A stretch of DNA of 64,000 nt. It comes from an uncultured Eubacteriales bacterium (GTDB taxonomy: Bacteria; Bacillota; Clostridia; Peptostreptococcales; Anaerovoracaceae). The translations under genes were made by a program, and so were the position numbers. Below are positions 41,746 through 52,212 of the stretch, in pieces. Position 1 is the stretch's first letter. Each line of letters starts with the position of its first letter. The stretch lies in the NCBI GenBank assembly GCA_902790905.1, contig CADATO010000020.1, positions 1 to 64,000 on the forward strand, in the 5' to 3' direction. The notes under the pieces are model-generated. The model had not been told where the DNA came from. It saw only the letters and a list, made by a program, of their open reading frames with translations, and did not search any database.

Positions 41746-44700
41746 ATGGCAAAAAGAACAGATGTCAAGAAAGTACTTATCATCGGTTCCGGCCCGATCG
41801 TCATCGGGCAGGCGGCGGAGTTTGACTACGCCGGCACACAGGCATGCCTCGCACTGAAAGAGGAGGGCTACGAAGTCATCCTGTGCAACAGCAACCCGGC
41901 GACCATCATGACCGACACGTCCATCGCGGACAAGGTTTACATGGAGCCGCTCACGCTGGAATATATCGCGAAGATCCTCCGCTACGAAAGACCGGATGCG
42001 ATCGTCCCGGGCATCGGCGGCCAGACCGGCCTCAACCTCGCGATGCAGCTGGAGAAGAAGGGCGTCCTCGAGGAATGCCGCGTCAAGCTTCTGGGCACAC
42101 CGAGCGAAAGCATAGAGCGTGCGGAGGACCGCGAACTCTTCAAGGAAATGTGCGAGTCCATCGGCGAGCCGGTCATCCCTTCGGAGATCACCTACAGCAT
42201 CGAAGAGGCGAAGGAAGCAGCCAAGCACATCGGCTACCCGGTCGTGCTCCGTCCAGCGTTCACACTGGGCGGCACAGGCGGCGGCTTTGCCTACAATGAA
42301 GCGGAACTCGTCGAGATCGCAACGAACGGGTTCAACCTCTCCCCGGTCCACCAGGTGCTCGTCGAAAAGAGCGTCAAGGGCTACAAGGAGATCGAGTTCG
42401 AGGTCATGCGTGACAGCAACGACCATGCGATCACCATCTGCGGCATGGAGAACGTTGACCCGGTCGGCGTTCATACCGGCGACAGCATCGTCGTCGCGCC
42501 GATCCTCTCCCTGAATGACCACGACCTGAAGATGCTGAACGACAGCGCGATCAAGATCATCAAGGAACTCAAGATCGAGGGCGGCTGCAACGTCCAGTTC
42601 GCACTGCATCCCGAGACCAGCGAATACTACCTCATCGAGGTCAACCCGCGCGTATCGCGTTCCTCGGCACTGGCGTCCAAGGCCAGCGGTTACCCGATCG
42701 CCCGCGTCACCGCGAAGATCGCGATGGGCATGTCCCTCGAGGAAATTGAAGTTGCTGGCGGTACCGCAGCGATGGAGCCCAGCCTCGACTACATCGTCGC
42801 GAAGTTCCCGCGCTTCCCGTTCGACAAATTCCCGGATGCCAGCAACGCACTCGGCACACAGATGAAGGCGACCGGCGAAGTCATGGGCATCGGCAGCAAC
42901 CTCGAGGAATGCATCCTGAAATCGCTGCGTTCGCTCGAAATCGGCGTCAACCATCTGTACATGGACAAGTTTGACAGAATGTCCACCGAGGAGATCCTCG
43001 AGTACCTCAAGACATTCCGTGACGATAACTTCTTTGCGATTGCAGAGTCGCTCAGACGCGGCGTTGGCATCGAGCAGCTGCACGAGATTACGATGGTCAC
43101 CGAGCTGTTCCTCGAGTCCGTCAAGAAGATTGTCGATATGGAAAAGAAACTCGCAGAGAACGTCAACAGCATCGATGTGCTGAAGGCGGCGAAGGTCATG
43201 GGCTTCTCCGATGCGTTCATCGCACGGCTGTGGAACTGCGACGAGATCGAGATCTACGAAAAGAGAAAGAAGAACGAGATCGTGCCGGTCTTCCGCATGG
43301 TCGACACCCTGCACACCGGCAAATACATCGCGTACCTGTACTCTTCCTACAGCGGGAAGATGGACAGCCGCCTGACAGATAAAAAGAAGATCGTCGTGCT
43401 CGGTGCGGGCCCGATCCGTATCGGCCAGGGCGTTGAGTTCGACTACTCGACCGTCCACGCAGTGCAGACCATCAAGCGCGCCGGCTACGAAGCCATCATC
43501 ATCAACAACAACCCGGAGACCGTCTCCACCGACTACACCACGGCAGACAAACTGTACTTCGAGCCGCTGACACCGGAAGATGTCATGGCGATCCTCGACT
43601 TCGAGCAGCCGGAAGGCGTCATCGCGTCCCTCGGCGGCCAGACAGCCATCAACCTGGCGCAGCCGCTCGTTGACCGCGGTGTGAAGATCATCGGTACGGA
43701 CTGCGATGCCATCGAGCGTGCGGAGAACAGAGACAGCTTTGAGAAGGTCCTCGAAGAGCTCAAGATCCCGCAGCCGAAGGGCAAGGCTGTCACAAAGATC
43801 GAAGACGGTGTGGCCGCTGCGAAGGAGATTGGCTATCCGGTCCTGGTACGTCCGTCGTTCGTCCTCGGCGGCCGCGCGATGCAGATCGTTGCGAACGAAG
43901 AGCAGCTGCGGCAGTACCTGAAGGAAGCCGTTGAGATCGACGAAGACAAACCGGTCCTGGTCGACAAGTACATCCTGGGCAAGGAACTCGAAGTCGATGC
44001 GATCTGCGACGGTCGCGACGTATTCGTCCCGGGCATCATGGAACTCGTCGAGAGAACGGGCGTCCACTCCGGCGACAGCATCAGCGTCTACCCGACCTTC
44101 AGCGTCAGCGACAAGGTCAAGGGCACCATCCTGCAGTACGCGAAGAAACTCGGCCCGAGCATCGGCATCATCGGCCTCTACAACATCCAGTTCATCGTGG
44201 ATGAGAACGACGACGTCTACATCATCGAGGTCAACCCGCGTTCGTCCCGTACGGTACCGTTCCTCTCCAAGTCGACCGGGTACTCGCTGGCGGACATCGC
44301 GACCGAAGTCATCCTCGGCAAGACGCTGAAAGAGCAGGGCATCTTCGACCTCTATCCGGAAGAAAAAGAACGCCACTACGTCAAGGTACCGGTGTTCTCC
44401 TTCAACAAACTGAAGGGTCTCGACACGTACCTCTCGCCGGAGATGAAGTCGACCGGCGAAGCGATCGGCTACGACAAGAAGCTCAACCGTGCGCTGTACA
44501 AAGCGCTGCAGGCGTCCGGCACCAAGATGCGCAACTACGGCACCGTGTTCGTCACGCTGGCGGGCAACGATAAAGTGGAAGCGCTCCCGCTGGTGCGCCG
44601 GTTCTACAACCTCGGTTTCAACATCGAGGCGACACCGGGCACAGCTGCCTTCCTGAAAGAGCAGGGTATCCGCACCCGCGCGCTGCAGAAGATCAGCGAT

Positions 44701-44922
44701 GGCAGCAATGAGATCCTCGACCGGATCCGCTCCGGCCATATGGCGTACATCATCAACACGCGCAGCCTGGGCGATGATCACCAGGAGTCTGACGGCCATC
44801 AGATCCGCCTGTGCGCAAGCGAGAACAACGTCACCCTGTTCACCTCGCTCGATACCGTCGGCGTCGTGCTGGACGTCCTTGAGGAGACGACCCAGACGAT
44901 CTCGACCATCGACGCACAGTAG
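41746..44922 (+). CDS. carB: Carbamoyl-phosphate synthase large subunit
   Basis: A complete 1058-residue CarB. Two homologous ATP-grasp halves begin at [15 protein letters not shown] and [15 protein letters not shown], with [10 protein letters not shown] and [10 protein letters not shown] in their cores. A C-terminal MGS-type allosteric domain follows (about 930-1058). It makes carbamoyl phosphate from bicarbonate, ammonia and two ATP for arginine and pyrimidines. GGAGGATCCA precedes the start. carA, the glutaminase partner, is not adjacent, which is less common. A terminator follows. Confidence 0.97.
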   Translation: MAKRTDVKKVLIIGSGPIVIGQAAEFDYAGTQACLALKEEGYEVILCNSNPATIMTDTSIADKVYMEPLTLEYIAKILRYERPDAIVPGIGGQTGLNLAMQLEKKGVLEECRVKLLGTPSESIERAEDRELFKEMCESIGEPVIPSEITYSIEEAKEAAKHIGYPVVLRPAFTLGGTGGGFAYNEAELVEIATNGFNLSPVHQVLVEKSVKGYKEIEFEVMRDSNDHAITICGMENVDPVGVHTGDSIVVAPILSLNDHDLKMLNDSAIKIIKELKIEGGCNVQFALHPETSEYYLIEVNPRVSRSSALASKASGYPIARVTAKIAMGMSLEEIEVAGGTAAMEPSLDYIVAKFPRFPFDKFPDASNALGTQMKATGEVMGIGSNLEECILKSLRSLEIGVNHLYMDKFDRMSTEEILEYLKTFRDDNFFAIAESLRRGVGIEQLHEITMVTELFLESVKKIVDMEKKLAENVNSIDVLKAAKVMGFSDAFIARLWNCDEIEIYEKRKKNEIVPVFRMVDTLHTGKYIAYLYSSYSGKMDSRLTDKKKIVVLGAGPIRIGQGVEFDYSTVHAVQTIKRAGYEAIIINNNPETVSTDYTTADKLYFEPLTPEDVMAILDFEQPEGVIASLGGQTAINLAQPLVDRGVKIIGTDCDAIERAENRDSFEKVLEELKIPQPKGKAVTKIEDGVAAAKEIGYPVLVRPSFVLGGRAMQIVANEEQLRQYLKEAVEIDEDKPVLVDKYILGKELEVDAICDGRDVFVPGIMELVERTGVHSGDSISVYPTFSVSDKVKGTILQYAKKLGPSIGIIGLYNIQFIVDENDDVYIIEVNPRSSRTVPFLSKSTGYSLADIATEVILGKTLKEQGIFDLYPEEKERHYVKVPVFSFNKLKGLDTYLSPEMKSTGEAIGYDKKLNRALYKALQASGTKMRNYGTVFVTLAGNDKVEALPLVRRFYNLGFNIEATPGTAAFLKEQGIRTRALQKISDGSNEILDRIRSGHMAYIINTRSLGDDHQESDGHQIRLCASENNVTLFTSLDTVGVVLDVLEETTQTISTIDAQ

Positions 44923-44970
44923 GCAGCCGGCTATGGCCTGGCGCAGTACGCGCTGCATCTAAGAATCGCA

Positions 44971-44999
44971 AAGCCCCGCCGCGAGTCGGCGGGGTTTTC
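44971..44999 (+). terminator. Terminator of carB
   Basis: AAGCCCCGCCG-cgagt-CGGCGGGGTT followed by TTCT. An AGAATCGC word (44962-44969) lies at its left foot. Confidence 0.85.
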
Positions 45000-45128
45000 T
45001 ATTGTCTGGCGGGTTTTCAACGGACCGGCGGAATTGCGGAAAGGCGGTTATTTTTCACGAGCAGCCGCTTGTTGTATAATAAAGGCAGAATGGATAACAG
45101 CCGGCTGCGGTGCCGGCAGGAGGGAACC

Positions 45129-45653
45129 ATGATCAAGGTTGTACAAGGGGATATCACGAAGCTGGATGTGGATGCCATCGTGAACGCGGCGAATAAGACG
45201 CTGCTTGGCGGCGGCGGTGTCGACGGGGCGATCCACCGGGCGGCAGGGCCGAAACTGCTGGAGGAGTGCTATACGCTCCACGGCTGTGAGACCGGAGAAG
45301 CGAAGATCACCAAAGGATATGATCTGCCTGCGAAGTGGGTCATCCATACAGTGGGGCCCATCTGGCACGGCGGCACACATGGTGAAGAGGATCTGCTTGC
45401 TGCCTGCTACTGGAACAGCCTGAAACTGGCCGAAGAAAACGGCTGCCGGAGCATTGCGTTCCCGGCGATCAGCACCGGCGTGTACGGGTATCCCAAAGAA
45501 CGCGCGGCAAAGATCGCGGTCGGGATGATCCGCCGGTATCTGGCGGAACGGAGCAGGAAGGACGATCTGCTGATCATCCTGTGTGCGTTCGCGGCAGAAG
45601 ATGCAAAAATCTATGAGCGCGTGCTCGCGGAAGCCGGGCAGGCAGAGAGATAA
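45129..45653 (+). CDS. Macrodomain protein, ADP-ribose deacylase/hydrolase type
   Basis: A 174-residue protein, MacroD-type: [33 protein letters not shown], and [11 protein letters not shown] all match the ADP-ribose-binding macrodomain with the catalytic loop of O-acetyl-ADP-ribose deacetylases. I start at the ATG at 45129 after GGAGGGAACC, not the upstream frame. It removes ADP-ribose or acetyl-ADP-ribose marks. It lies 33 bases before a second macrodomain gene, with which it is probably co-transcribed. Confidence 0.88.
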   Translation: MIKVVQGDITKLDVDAIVNAANKTLLGGGGVDGAIHRAAGPKLLEECYTLHGCETGEAKITKGYDLPAKWVIHTVGPIWHGGTHGEEDLLAACYWNSLKLAEENGCRSIAFPAISTGVYGYPKERAAKIAVGMIRRYLAERSRKDDLLIILCAFAAEDAKIYERVLAEAGQAER

Positions 45654-45686
45654 GAATCGCTGCGTCTTGCGGGAAGGAAGACACGT

Positions 45687-47012
45687 ATGCCTTTTAGGAT
45701 TGTAAGAGACAATATCATCAATGTGAAAGCGGACGCGATCGTCAACACCGCCAATCCGCGGCCGGTGGTCGGGACCGGTGTTGACACCGCCATCTACGAA
45801 GCGGCAGGCAGAGACCTGCTGCTGGCGGAAAGACGGAAGATCGGGAAGATCAGACGGGGCGATGCGGCGGCCACGCCCGCCTTTGCGCTCCCCGCCAAAT
45901 GCATCATCCACACCGTCGGCACGCACTGGCGGGGCGGGCTCTTCGGGGAGCGCAAAATCCTCGCATCCTGCTACCGCCGTTCTCTTAGCGTAGCGAAAGA
46001 GCAGGGATGCGGGAGCATCGCCCTTCCCCTGCTCGCCGCCGGGGTCTACGGGTTTCCCAAAGACGTAGCACTCACCATCGCGCTGGATGAGATCCGCGCC
46101 TTCCTGATGGACAACGACATGGACGTCACGCTGGTCGTTTTCGACCGAGACGCCTACGCACTGTCCTCCAAACTGCTGTTTGACGTACAGGCCTTCATCG
46201 ACGACCAGCAGGTTGCCGAGGCCAACCGCGCGGAATACACATTCAAAGCCAGCCCGGTCAGCGACGCATACGGGCTGTCTGATTTCGGCAACGCGGTCTA
46301 CGGCATGGAACGGGCGGACCGCGGTCTCCCGGAGGAGGCGCGTGCCGGGTATGACGATGCCGACTACAGCATCGGCGCTTACGAAGACGCCGAATACAGC
46401 GAAGCCGCATACGACGAATACGAGGATCGCGTATTAGAGCAGGCGGCTCGCCTTGAGCGGTACCGCCGCTTTGCGGCGGATGAGGAGCTGCGCAGCCCGA
46501 TGCCGCCGGCAGGTGCGGGCGCACCTGCCAAGGCCGCACCGCTGCCGTTTGCCGGGGCGCCGGTGGACAGCGCACCCAGGATGAAAAGCACCGCACCGCC
46601 GGATGAGGCTGATCTGGCCGAGGCCCCGATCGAAACGGTGCTGGAGAAGACGGAACTGCCCGACTTTGAAGTCGGCATGTCCTTCCGGGACAAGTTGTTC
46701 GAGCTGATCGACGCGCGCGGTCTCACGGATCCGGTAGTCTACAAGCGCGCCAACATCGACCGCAAACTCTTCTCCAAGATCCGCAGCAACGAGGACTACA
46801 CACCGAAGAAGAAAACTGCGCTCGCTCTCGCCGTTGCGCTCGAGCTCACACTTGAAGAAACAGAAGACCTGATCGCCCGCGCCGGCTACGCGCTGTCACC
46901 GAGCGATCTGTTTGATACGATCATCAAGTTCTTTATCTCGCGCAGGAATTACGACATCTATCTGATCAATGCGACCTTGTTCTCCTATGATCAGCAGTTG
47001 CTCGGACTGTAG
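45687..47012 (+). CDS. Macrodomain fused to a C-terminal helical/HTH-like domain
   Basis: A 441-residue protein. An N-terminal macrodomain (about 1-165; DNIINVKADAIVNTANP, LLAAGVYGFP) has its ADP-ribose loop altered to VVGTGVDTAI where the neighbour has [10 protein letters not shown] long Asp/Glu/Tyr/Ala-rich linker follows (about 195-310). The helical C-terminal domain (MSFRDKLFELIDARGL, VVYKRANIDRKLFSKIRS, KKTALALAVALELTLEE) reads like an XRE-like fold. Function unknown. The pairing suggests sensing or reversal of ADP-ribosylation coupled to regulation. Confidence 0.7.
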   Translation: MPFRIVRDNIINVKADAIVNTANPRPVVGTGVDTAIYEAAGRDLLLAERRKIGKIRRGDAAATPAFALPAKCIIHTVGTHWRGGLFGERKILASCYRRSLSVAKEQGCGSIALPLLAAGVYGFPKDVALTIALDEIRAFLMDNDMDVTLVVFDRDAYALSSKLLFDVQAFIDDQQVAEANRAEYTFKASPVSDAYGLSDFGNAVYGMERADRGLPEEARAGYDDADYSIGAYEDAEYSEAAYDEYEDRVLEQAARLERYRRFAADEELRSPMPPAGAGAPAKAAPLPFAGAPVDSAPRMKSTAPPDEADLAEAPIETVLEKTELPDFEVGMSFRDKLFELIDARGLTDPVVYKRANIDRKLFSKIRSNEDYTPKKKTALALAVALELTLEETEDLIARAGYALSPSDLFDTIIKFFISRRNYDIYLINATLFSYDQQLLGL

Positions 47013-47022
47013 GAGGGGCACC

Positions 47023-47505
47023 ATGCATTTAGGGTTTTCTTATACAGGTCTGCTCCTGCTGCTGATGTTGTTTGTTCCGAATCTGTATTGGACAAAGAAC
47101 AAACCTGCTGACTACGACCAATACGCCCCGCATGAGAATAAAGTGCTGCTTTGCATGGAACGGGCGGGAGAGGTGCTGGTCACTGGTCTGATTTTGGTAT
47201 TCCGGGATTTCAACATACAGGGATTCGAACCACGGCTGTTATGGCTGGCTGGTGCGTTCGCGCTGATGGTTCTGTACGAGCTGTACTGGATACGGTACTT
47301 TCGCAGCGAAAAAACGATGCCGGATTTTTACAGCAGTTTGCTTGGGATCCCGGTCGCCGGCGCTACGCTGCCGGTGCTGGCAGTCCTGCTGGTCGCGGTT
47401 TACGGCAGGAATCCTTTCCTGTTTGCAGCGGGCATCATACTGGGAATCGGCCACATCGGTATCCATCTTCAGCATGCAAAAGAGGTATCTCTCCGGAATG
47501 GCTGA
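47023..47505 (+). CDS. Small integral membrane protein, unknown function
   Basis: Starts at 47023 after TAGGAGGGGC, 10 bases after the macrodomain-HTH gene. 160 residues with four predicted membrane helices (LLLLLMLFVPNLYW; VLVTGLILVF; LWLAGAFALMVLYELYWI; VAGATLPVLAVLLVAVYG plus a final FAAGIILGIGHIG). The pattern resembles small uncharacterised membrane proteins of Bacillota. No function assigned. Terminator at 47535. Confidence 0.7.
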   Translation: MHLGFSYTGLLLLLMLFVPNLYWTKNKPADYDQYAPHENKVLLCMERAGEVLVTGLILVFRDFNIQGFEPRLLWLAGAFALMVLYELYWIRYFRSEKTMPDFYSSLLGIPVAGATLPVLAVLLVAVYGRNPFLFAAGIILGIGHIGIHLQHAKEVSLRNG

Positions 47506-47534
47506 CGCCGGGACGGAAAGAAGAACGCTCTCAA

Positions 47535-47558
47535 GACCGCCTGCAGGGCGGTTTTTTG
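47535..47558 (+). terminator. Terminator of the macrodomain operon
   Basis: ACCGCC-tgca-GGGCGGT followed by TTTTTG. Confidence 0.8.
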
Positions 47559-47738
47559 TATCCCTGAGATGTCGCCTGCCGGGCGACCACCGCCCGGCTG
47601 TATTGTCGTACACTCACATCAGAAAAGAAAAAGAGCTGCCGGGCAGTGAGATGCCGCCGGAAAGGCAGGCAGCGGAGGCTGCACAGACATCCATCCGGCA
47701 GATAGCAAAAACCGCATGAAATGTGAGGAGGTACGACA

Positions 47739-48446
47739 ATGAAAACCAACAAAGAAAAAGCAAGAAAGACCGCGGCAGAAGAGAAGAACACCACTGCAGC
47801 AAACCTGACCGAGATGGTCTTCATCCTGGACCGCAGCGGCAGCATGCACGGGCTGGAGGAGGACACGATCGGGGGCTTCAACTCCATGATCGACAAGCAG
47901 AAAAAAGAAGAGGGCACAGCCTTTGTCTCCACCGTCCTGTTCTGCGACGAGTCGCGGGTCATCCACGACAGGGTTGAGATCGGCAAGATCGAGCCGCTGA
48001 CAGACCGAGACTACTACACCTGCGGGTGCACGGCGCTGCTGGATGCCATCGGGGATGCGATTCATCACATCGGCAACGTTCACAAATACGCACGCAAGGA
48101 GGACCGGCCGGACAAAACCGTCTTCGTCATCATCACGGACGGGATGGAGAACGCGAGCCGCCGGTACACCTACGAGAAGGTGCGCGGCCTGATCGAACGG
48201 CGCAAAGAGAAATACGGCTGGGAGTTCCTGTTCCTCGGGGCTAACATCGATGCCGTTGCAGTGGCCAGCCGGGTCGGCATCAGCGCAGATCGCGCGGTCG
48301 AGTACAACTGCGATGACATCGGGGTGGAACTCAACTACAGCACGGTCAGCGAGGCGGTTTCCTGCATGCGCACTGCCGGTTCCATCCAGCCGGACTGGGC
48401 GGCGCCGATCGCAAGAGACAGAAAGACCCGCAAACAGAAGAGATAG
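47739..48446 (+). CDS. Cytosolic von Willebrand A-domain protein
   Basis: A 235-residue VWA protein without a signal peptide: MIDAS DRSGSM (about 31-36), T in CGCTALLDAIGDAI and D in IITDGMENAS complete the metal site. Stand-alone cytosolic VWA proteins often scaffold AAA ATPases or stress responses; no MoxR/AAA partner is adjacent. GTGAGGAGG precedes the start. It ends at a convergent terminator built from the GCGATTCC word. Confidence 0.85.
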   Translation: MKTNKEKARKTAAEEKNTTAANLTEMVFILDRSGSMHGLEEDTIGGFNSMIDKQKKEEGTAFVSTVLFCDESRVIHDRVEIGKIEPLTDRDYYTCGCTALLDAIGDAIHHIGNVHKYARKEDRPDKTVFVIITDGMENASRRYTYEKVRGLIERRKEKYGWEFLFLGANIDAVAVASRVGISADRAVEYNCDDIGVELNYSTVSEAVSCMRTAGSIQPDWAAPIARDRKTRKQKR

Positions 48447-48453
48447 GACCACG

Positions 48454-48488
48454 AAAAAGAGCGATTCCGCAAATGGAATCGCTCTTTT
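48454..48488. terminator. Bidirectional terminator built from GCGATTCC inverted pair
   Basis: AAAAAGAGCGATTCC-gcaaat-GGAATCGCTCTTTT forms a perfect stem with A- and T-runs on both sides. It serves the convergent VWA and CoA-transferase genes. The stem is the recurrent 8-base word in both orientations. Confidence 0.9.
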
Positions 48489-48509
48489 GATACATCTGAT
48501 CTGCGCTCT

Positions 48510-49697
48510 TTATTTTCCCAGCACGCCTTGTTCGATGAGCGCCTGCTCTTCTTCCGGGGAGAGCCCGAGGACGTCGCGGTTGTTCTGTCCGAGGAGCGGG
48601 GCAGGTGCATCGACGCTGCCGGGGGTCTTCGACAGTTTGACCACACAGCCCGGCACATCCACTCTGCCAAGCAGCGGATGTTCGGTCGGGACCATCATAT
48701 CCCGCGCTGCGATCTGCGGATTTTCCATCGCCTCTTTCATGTTCATGACAGGGCTGCAGGGAATGCCGGCCTCGTCCATGAGGTGTTCGATCTCGGCTTT
48801 GGTGTGCTGTGCGCACCAGGCCGCGATCGCGTTCTTAAGGTCGGGCGTATAGTTGACCGTGCGGTCCCAGTTCGTCGTGAACCGCGGGTCTTCCAGCAGT
48901 TCCTCAAGACCGGCTGTTTTGCAGAAGGTTTCCCACAGGGCGTCGTTGCCGATGCCGATCACCAGGAAGCCGTCCTTGCAGCGGTAGCAGTCGAACGGCG
49001 TGATCGACGGATCCGCACAGCCGCGCCGCTGCGGCACGCCATGACCGCGGGCGACATAGGTGGGCATGTTTTCCGTGATGCTGAATGCGCTGTCCAGCAT
49101 GGCGACGTCGATGTACTGCCCTTCGCCGGTGACATCCCTGTGGTGGAGCGCCATGAGGATGCCGATGACCAGATACAGTCCGGTGGTGTGGTCGATGATG
49201 CACGGGCCGACCTTGACGGGGTCCTGATCCGGATAGCCGGTGAGATCGAGGATCCCGCTCATGGCCTGCGCGACGATATCGTAGCAGGGACGGTGGGAGA
49301 GCGGGCCGGTCTGTCCGAATCCGCTCGCAGATGCGTAGAGGATCGACGGATTGTGTGCCCGTACCGCCTCGTAATCAATGCCCAGTTTCTTTGTGACGCC
49401 CGGCTTGAAGTTCTCGACGAGGAGGTCGGCATCCTGCAGGAGCTCGAAGAGCATCGCCTTGCCGGCGGGGTCCTTCAGGTTGATGCTGACGCTCTTTTTG
49501 TCCCGGTTGAAGATCGCGAAGTACTCGCTTTCGCCGGTTGCCTCGTCCAGCGGTCCCCAGGTCCTCGCCTGATCACCTGCCGGCGGCTCGACTTTGATCA
49601 CGTCCGCACCGTAATCCGCCAGGATCATCGTGCAGAACGGGCCGCTCATGGCGGATGTCAGGTCGATCACTTTCAGTCCATCAAGTGGTTTTGCCAT
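48510..49697 (-). CDS. CaiB/BaiF-family (class III) CoA-transferase
   Basis: A 395-residue family III CoA-transferase (start 49697 after AGAAGGAGACAAATCT). Hallmarks: LDGLKVIDLTSAMSGPFC near the N-terminus, GADVIKVEPP, NRDKKSVSINLK, the catalytic Asp in the AMLDSAFSI/GQYIDVAMLDS segment, and a C-terminal LGQNNRDVLG. It moves CoA between carboxylic acids, such as carnitine, oxalate/formate, bile acid or aromatic acids; the substrate cannot be told. Single-gene unit, divergent from prsW. Confidence 0.9.
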   Translation of the reverse strand: MAKPLDGLKVIDLTSAMSGPFCTMILADYGADVIKVEPPAGDQARTWGPLDEATGESEYFAIFNRDKKSVSINLKDPAGKAMLFELLQDADLLVENFKPGVTKKLGIDYEAVRAHNPSILYASASGFGQTGPLSHRPCYDIVAQAMSGILDLTGYPDQDPVKVGPCIIDHTTGLYLVIGILMALHHRDVTGEGQYIDVAMLDSAFSITENMPTYVARGHGVPQRRGCADPSITPFDCYRCKDGFLVIGIGNDALWETFCKTAGLEELLEDPRFTTNWDRTVNYTPDLKNAIAAWCAQHTKAEIEHLMDEAGIPCSPVMNMKEAMENPQIAARDMMVPTEHPLLGRVDVPGCVVKLSKTPGSVDAPAPLLGQNNRDVLGLSPEEEQALIEQGVLGK

Positions 49698-49892
49698 AGA
49701 TTTGTCTCCTTCTGTATTCTGCAGCGCTGCTGTCCGCGCTGGGGTGTTCAGCCTGTCTATTGTCTCATATGGAGCGGGGGAAAGCAAGGAAGGCGGCGGT
49801 GTGCGCTTCTTGTGCGCGGCAGGCAGGTAGTTTATAATATGAGCAGGCTGGGTCTGCCGGCCGTGTGACTTAATAAGAAAGAGGAATCGCTT

Positions 49893-50765
49893 ATGACCAT
49901 TCTTTTACTTGCAGCTTTGCTGCCGCCCATCGTCCTGCTGGTCTGGATCTATAAAATGGATAAGATTGAGTCGGAACCTCCGCGGCTGATTCTCAAACTG
50001 CTGCTCTTCGGGGCACTGTCGTGCATCCCGGCGGCGCTCATCGAGAGTTTTGCAGGCGGGCTGGTCGACCGCATCATCTCACCGTACCAGTACGGCACGC
50101 TGTACCAGTTTATCTACATGTTCCTGGTCGTCGCATGGACGGAAGAGGGCGTGAAACACTTCGCGCTCAAACACGGTTCCTGGAAAAATCCGGCCTTCAA
50201 CTACCGGTTTGACGCGATCGTATATGCAGCGGCTGCAGCACTGGGTTTTGCGGCTTTGGAGAATGTGATGTACGTGTTCCAGTATGGGTTCCAGACGGCT
50301 CTGCTGCGCGCGGTCACGGCGATCCCCGGCCACTGCATCTTCGGCATCTACATGGGGTACTACTACGGACAGGCCAAGCATTGCCAGCAGATCGGGGACA
50401 CCGGAAAGCAGCATATGTACCAGTTCCTCAGCATCTTCATGCCGGTCATGCTGCATGGATTCTATGACTTCTGCGCGACGCTCGAATACGCGCCGATGAC
50501 GATCGTGTTCCTGGTGTACATCGTGATTCTGGACATCTTCGCGATCCGCTCCATCAAGCGGTTTGCGCGTGAGGACGAGCACATCCCCGGCACAGCGGAG
50601 GAGGGAGACCCCGGGTATGGCAACGGCGACCCCTACAAGGACTACCGCAGCGGCACCTATGGCGGCTACGGAGACACGACCTTCACGGGCTGGCAGAACA
50701 GCCAGCATGACGGACAGCAGGGCGGCGATGATGACCCGTTCGGCATCGGACCGCTCAGCCACTGA
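49893..50765 (+). CDS. PrsW-family intramembrane metalloprotease
   Basis: A 290-residue membrane protein with PrsW motifs in order: EEGVKHFAL (Glu-Glu-x-x-Lys), FAALENVMYVF, PGHCIFGIYMGYYYG and HGFYDF, spread over about seven helices. The C-terminal 60 residues are a hydrophilic Gly/Tyr/Asp-rich tail. PrsW cleaves anti-sigma factors at site 1 in Bacillus; targets here are unknown. GAAAGAGGAATCGCTT before the ATG contains a GGAATCGC word inside the ribosome-site spacer. Confidence 0.88.
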   Translation: MTILLLAALLPPIVLLVWIYKMDKIESEPPRLILKLLLFGALSCIPAALIESFAGGLVDRIISPYQYGTLYQFIYMFLVVAWTEEGVKHFALKHGSWKNPAFNYRFDAIVYAAAAALGFAALENVMYVFQYGFQTALLRAVTAIPGHCIFGIYMGYYYGQAKHCQQIGDTGKQHMYQFLSIFMPVMLHGFYDFCATLEYAPMTIVFLVYIVILDIFAIRSIKRFAREDEHIPGTAEEGDPGYGNGDPYKDYRSGTYGGYGDTTFTGWQNSQHDGQQGGDDDPFGIGPLSH

Positions 50766-50814
50766 GCGCTTCATTCCGCACAGGTACGGACAGTTCAGAC
50801 ACAGGCATATATCA

Positions 50815-51975
50815 ATGGAAATGGAAAGTAAGGTGTTCCGCCGGCGGCGTCCCGTCCCGGCGGAACTTGAGAAATACGGTTTTACAAAGACGCCGGAGGG
50901 GTGGGTCTATGAAACGGACCTGCTCGCCGGTGCTTTTCGTGCGCAGGTCATGGTCGGACAGCAGGAAGACGGCAGCGTGCAGGGCGATGTCATCGACGCC
51001 GAAACCGGCGAACCGTACGCGCCGCTCCGCGTGGAGCGGGGCGTGGGCAAATTCGCCGCGGAGGTGCGGCTGGCGTATCTGGATCTTCTGGAGGACATCG
51101 CCGGGAAATGCTTTCAGCAGCAGCGATTCCTCTGGGCGCAGACGGAGCGGATCGCGTCGGCGATCGCAGACAGATTCGGAGATGCGCCGGAGTCCATCTT
51201 TGAGAAGTACCCCGAGATCACGACATTCCGCATCCCGCGCACGCACAAGTGGTACGGCATCACCATGGAAGTGCAGGCGGGCAGCCTGCGTGCCAAATCG
51301 GCGGCCGGCACAGGAAAGCAGGCGGACGCACAGCCGCAGAAAAGCGGCGTGGCCGGCAGACGTGCGGCGGATCCGCTGGACCGCTACACGGACAAGCAGA
51401 CCGTCGAGATCATGAATGTCAAACTCCCGGCGGACCAGGTGGAAGCGCAGCAGAAAGTGCCCGGCATCTACCAGGCCTATCATATGAATAAAAAGCACTG
51501 GGTGACGATCCTGCTCGACGGGACTGTCCCGGACAAGGATATCCTCGCGCTCGTGGAGACCAGCCACGCGATCGTGGCGCGCGGCGGCGGCAAGACGGGC
51601 GGCACGCCGCTTCATGACCACACCTGGGTGATCCCGTACGCCTACGACTTTTTCAATGTGGCGGCAGCGTTCGAGGAAAGCCCCGATCTGGAGTGGCAGC
51701 AGGCGGCCAGAATGCAGGTAGGCGATACGGTCTATATGTACTGCGGCGCGCCGATTAAGGCGATCCGCTACCGGTGCACGGTCAAAGAGACCGATATCCC
51801 CAATCATTCCGGCTACCGCGAAGACAGGTATCCGTATCTGGTCCTGCTGCACCTCGAAGAAAGCTACGCGGACGATGTGATGCCCCTGGCAAAGATGAGG
51901 GAACTCGGGCTGACGGGCGTGCGCGGGGCGCGCCGCGTGCCTGAGAAACTGGCGGACTATATGCGCGGACTCTGA
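50815..51975 (+). CDS. Tandem YjbR/MmcQ-like protein with C-terminal EVE/PUA-like domain
   Basis: A 386-residue protein. The N-terminal YjbR/MmcQ-like part is at about 1-150 (KYGFTKTPEGWVYETDLLAG ... TTFRIPRTHKWYGITM). The second MmcQ-type segment is at about 195-260 (QKVPGIYQAYHMNKKHWVTI). A C-terminal segment (WVIPYAYDFFNVAAAFEES, MQVGDTVYMYCGAPIKAIRY, TVKETDIPN) reads as an EVE/PUA-like domain. YjbR folds resemble CyaY; EVE domains bind modified bases. No ribosome site is obvious before 50815. It may depend on coupling with prsW, whose stop is 49 bases upstream. Confidence 0.65.
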   Translation: MEMESKVFRRRRPVPAELEKYGFTKTPEGWVYETDLLAGAFRAQVMVGQQEDGSVQGDVIDAETGEPYAPLRVERGVGKFAAEVRLAYLDLLEDIAGKCFQQQRFLWAQTERIASAIADRFGDAPESIFEKYPEITTFRIPRTHKWYGITMEVQAGSLRAKSAAGTGKQADAQPQKSGVAGRRAADPLDRYTDKQTVEIMNVKLPADQVEAQQKVPGIYQAYHMNKKHWVTILLDGTVPDKDILALVETSHAIVARGGGKTGGTPLHDHTWVIPYAYDFFNVAAAFEESPDLEWQQAARMQVGDTVYMYCGAPIKAIRYRCTVKETDIPNHSGYREDRYPYLVLLHLEESYADDVMPLAKMRELGLTGVRGARRVPEKLADYMRGL

Positions 51976-52212
51976 TTCATTGCCGGCAGGAGGCCATTTC
52001 TCCTTGAATTAGTATAAAACGGAACTGTTAAGAATTTATTTTTCCAGAAATCGGCTGATTAGAGCAGTCGATTTCTTTTTTGTACTATGTTAAGAAAAGG
52101 AATAAAAAGTAAAATATATAAGATATATTATCGAAATTTACTGTATCTTAACATTATTGGATATTCGACTGGCCTTAAAGAGACTGCAGAGAAAGGCGCA
52201 CAGGAGGATGGT

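Noticed and set aside
41719..44958. Antisense open frame of about 1079 codons opposite carB
   Set aside because: Shadow frame; the sense strand is an unmistakable full-length CarB.
47221..47232. GGATTCGAACC, resembling a reversed tRNA T-loop
   Set aside because: It is within a membrane-protein coding frame, and no acceptor or anticodon stems can be drawn around it.
48528..49868. Plus-strand open frame of 446 codons opposite the CoA-transferase
   Set aside because: No ribosome site or motifs; the minus strand encodes a clear class III CoA-transferase with a good start.
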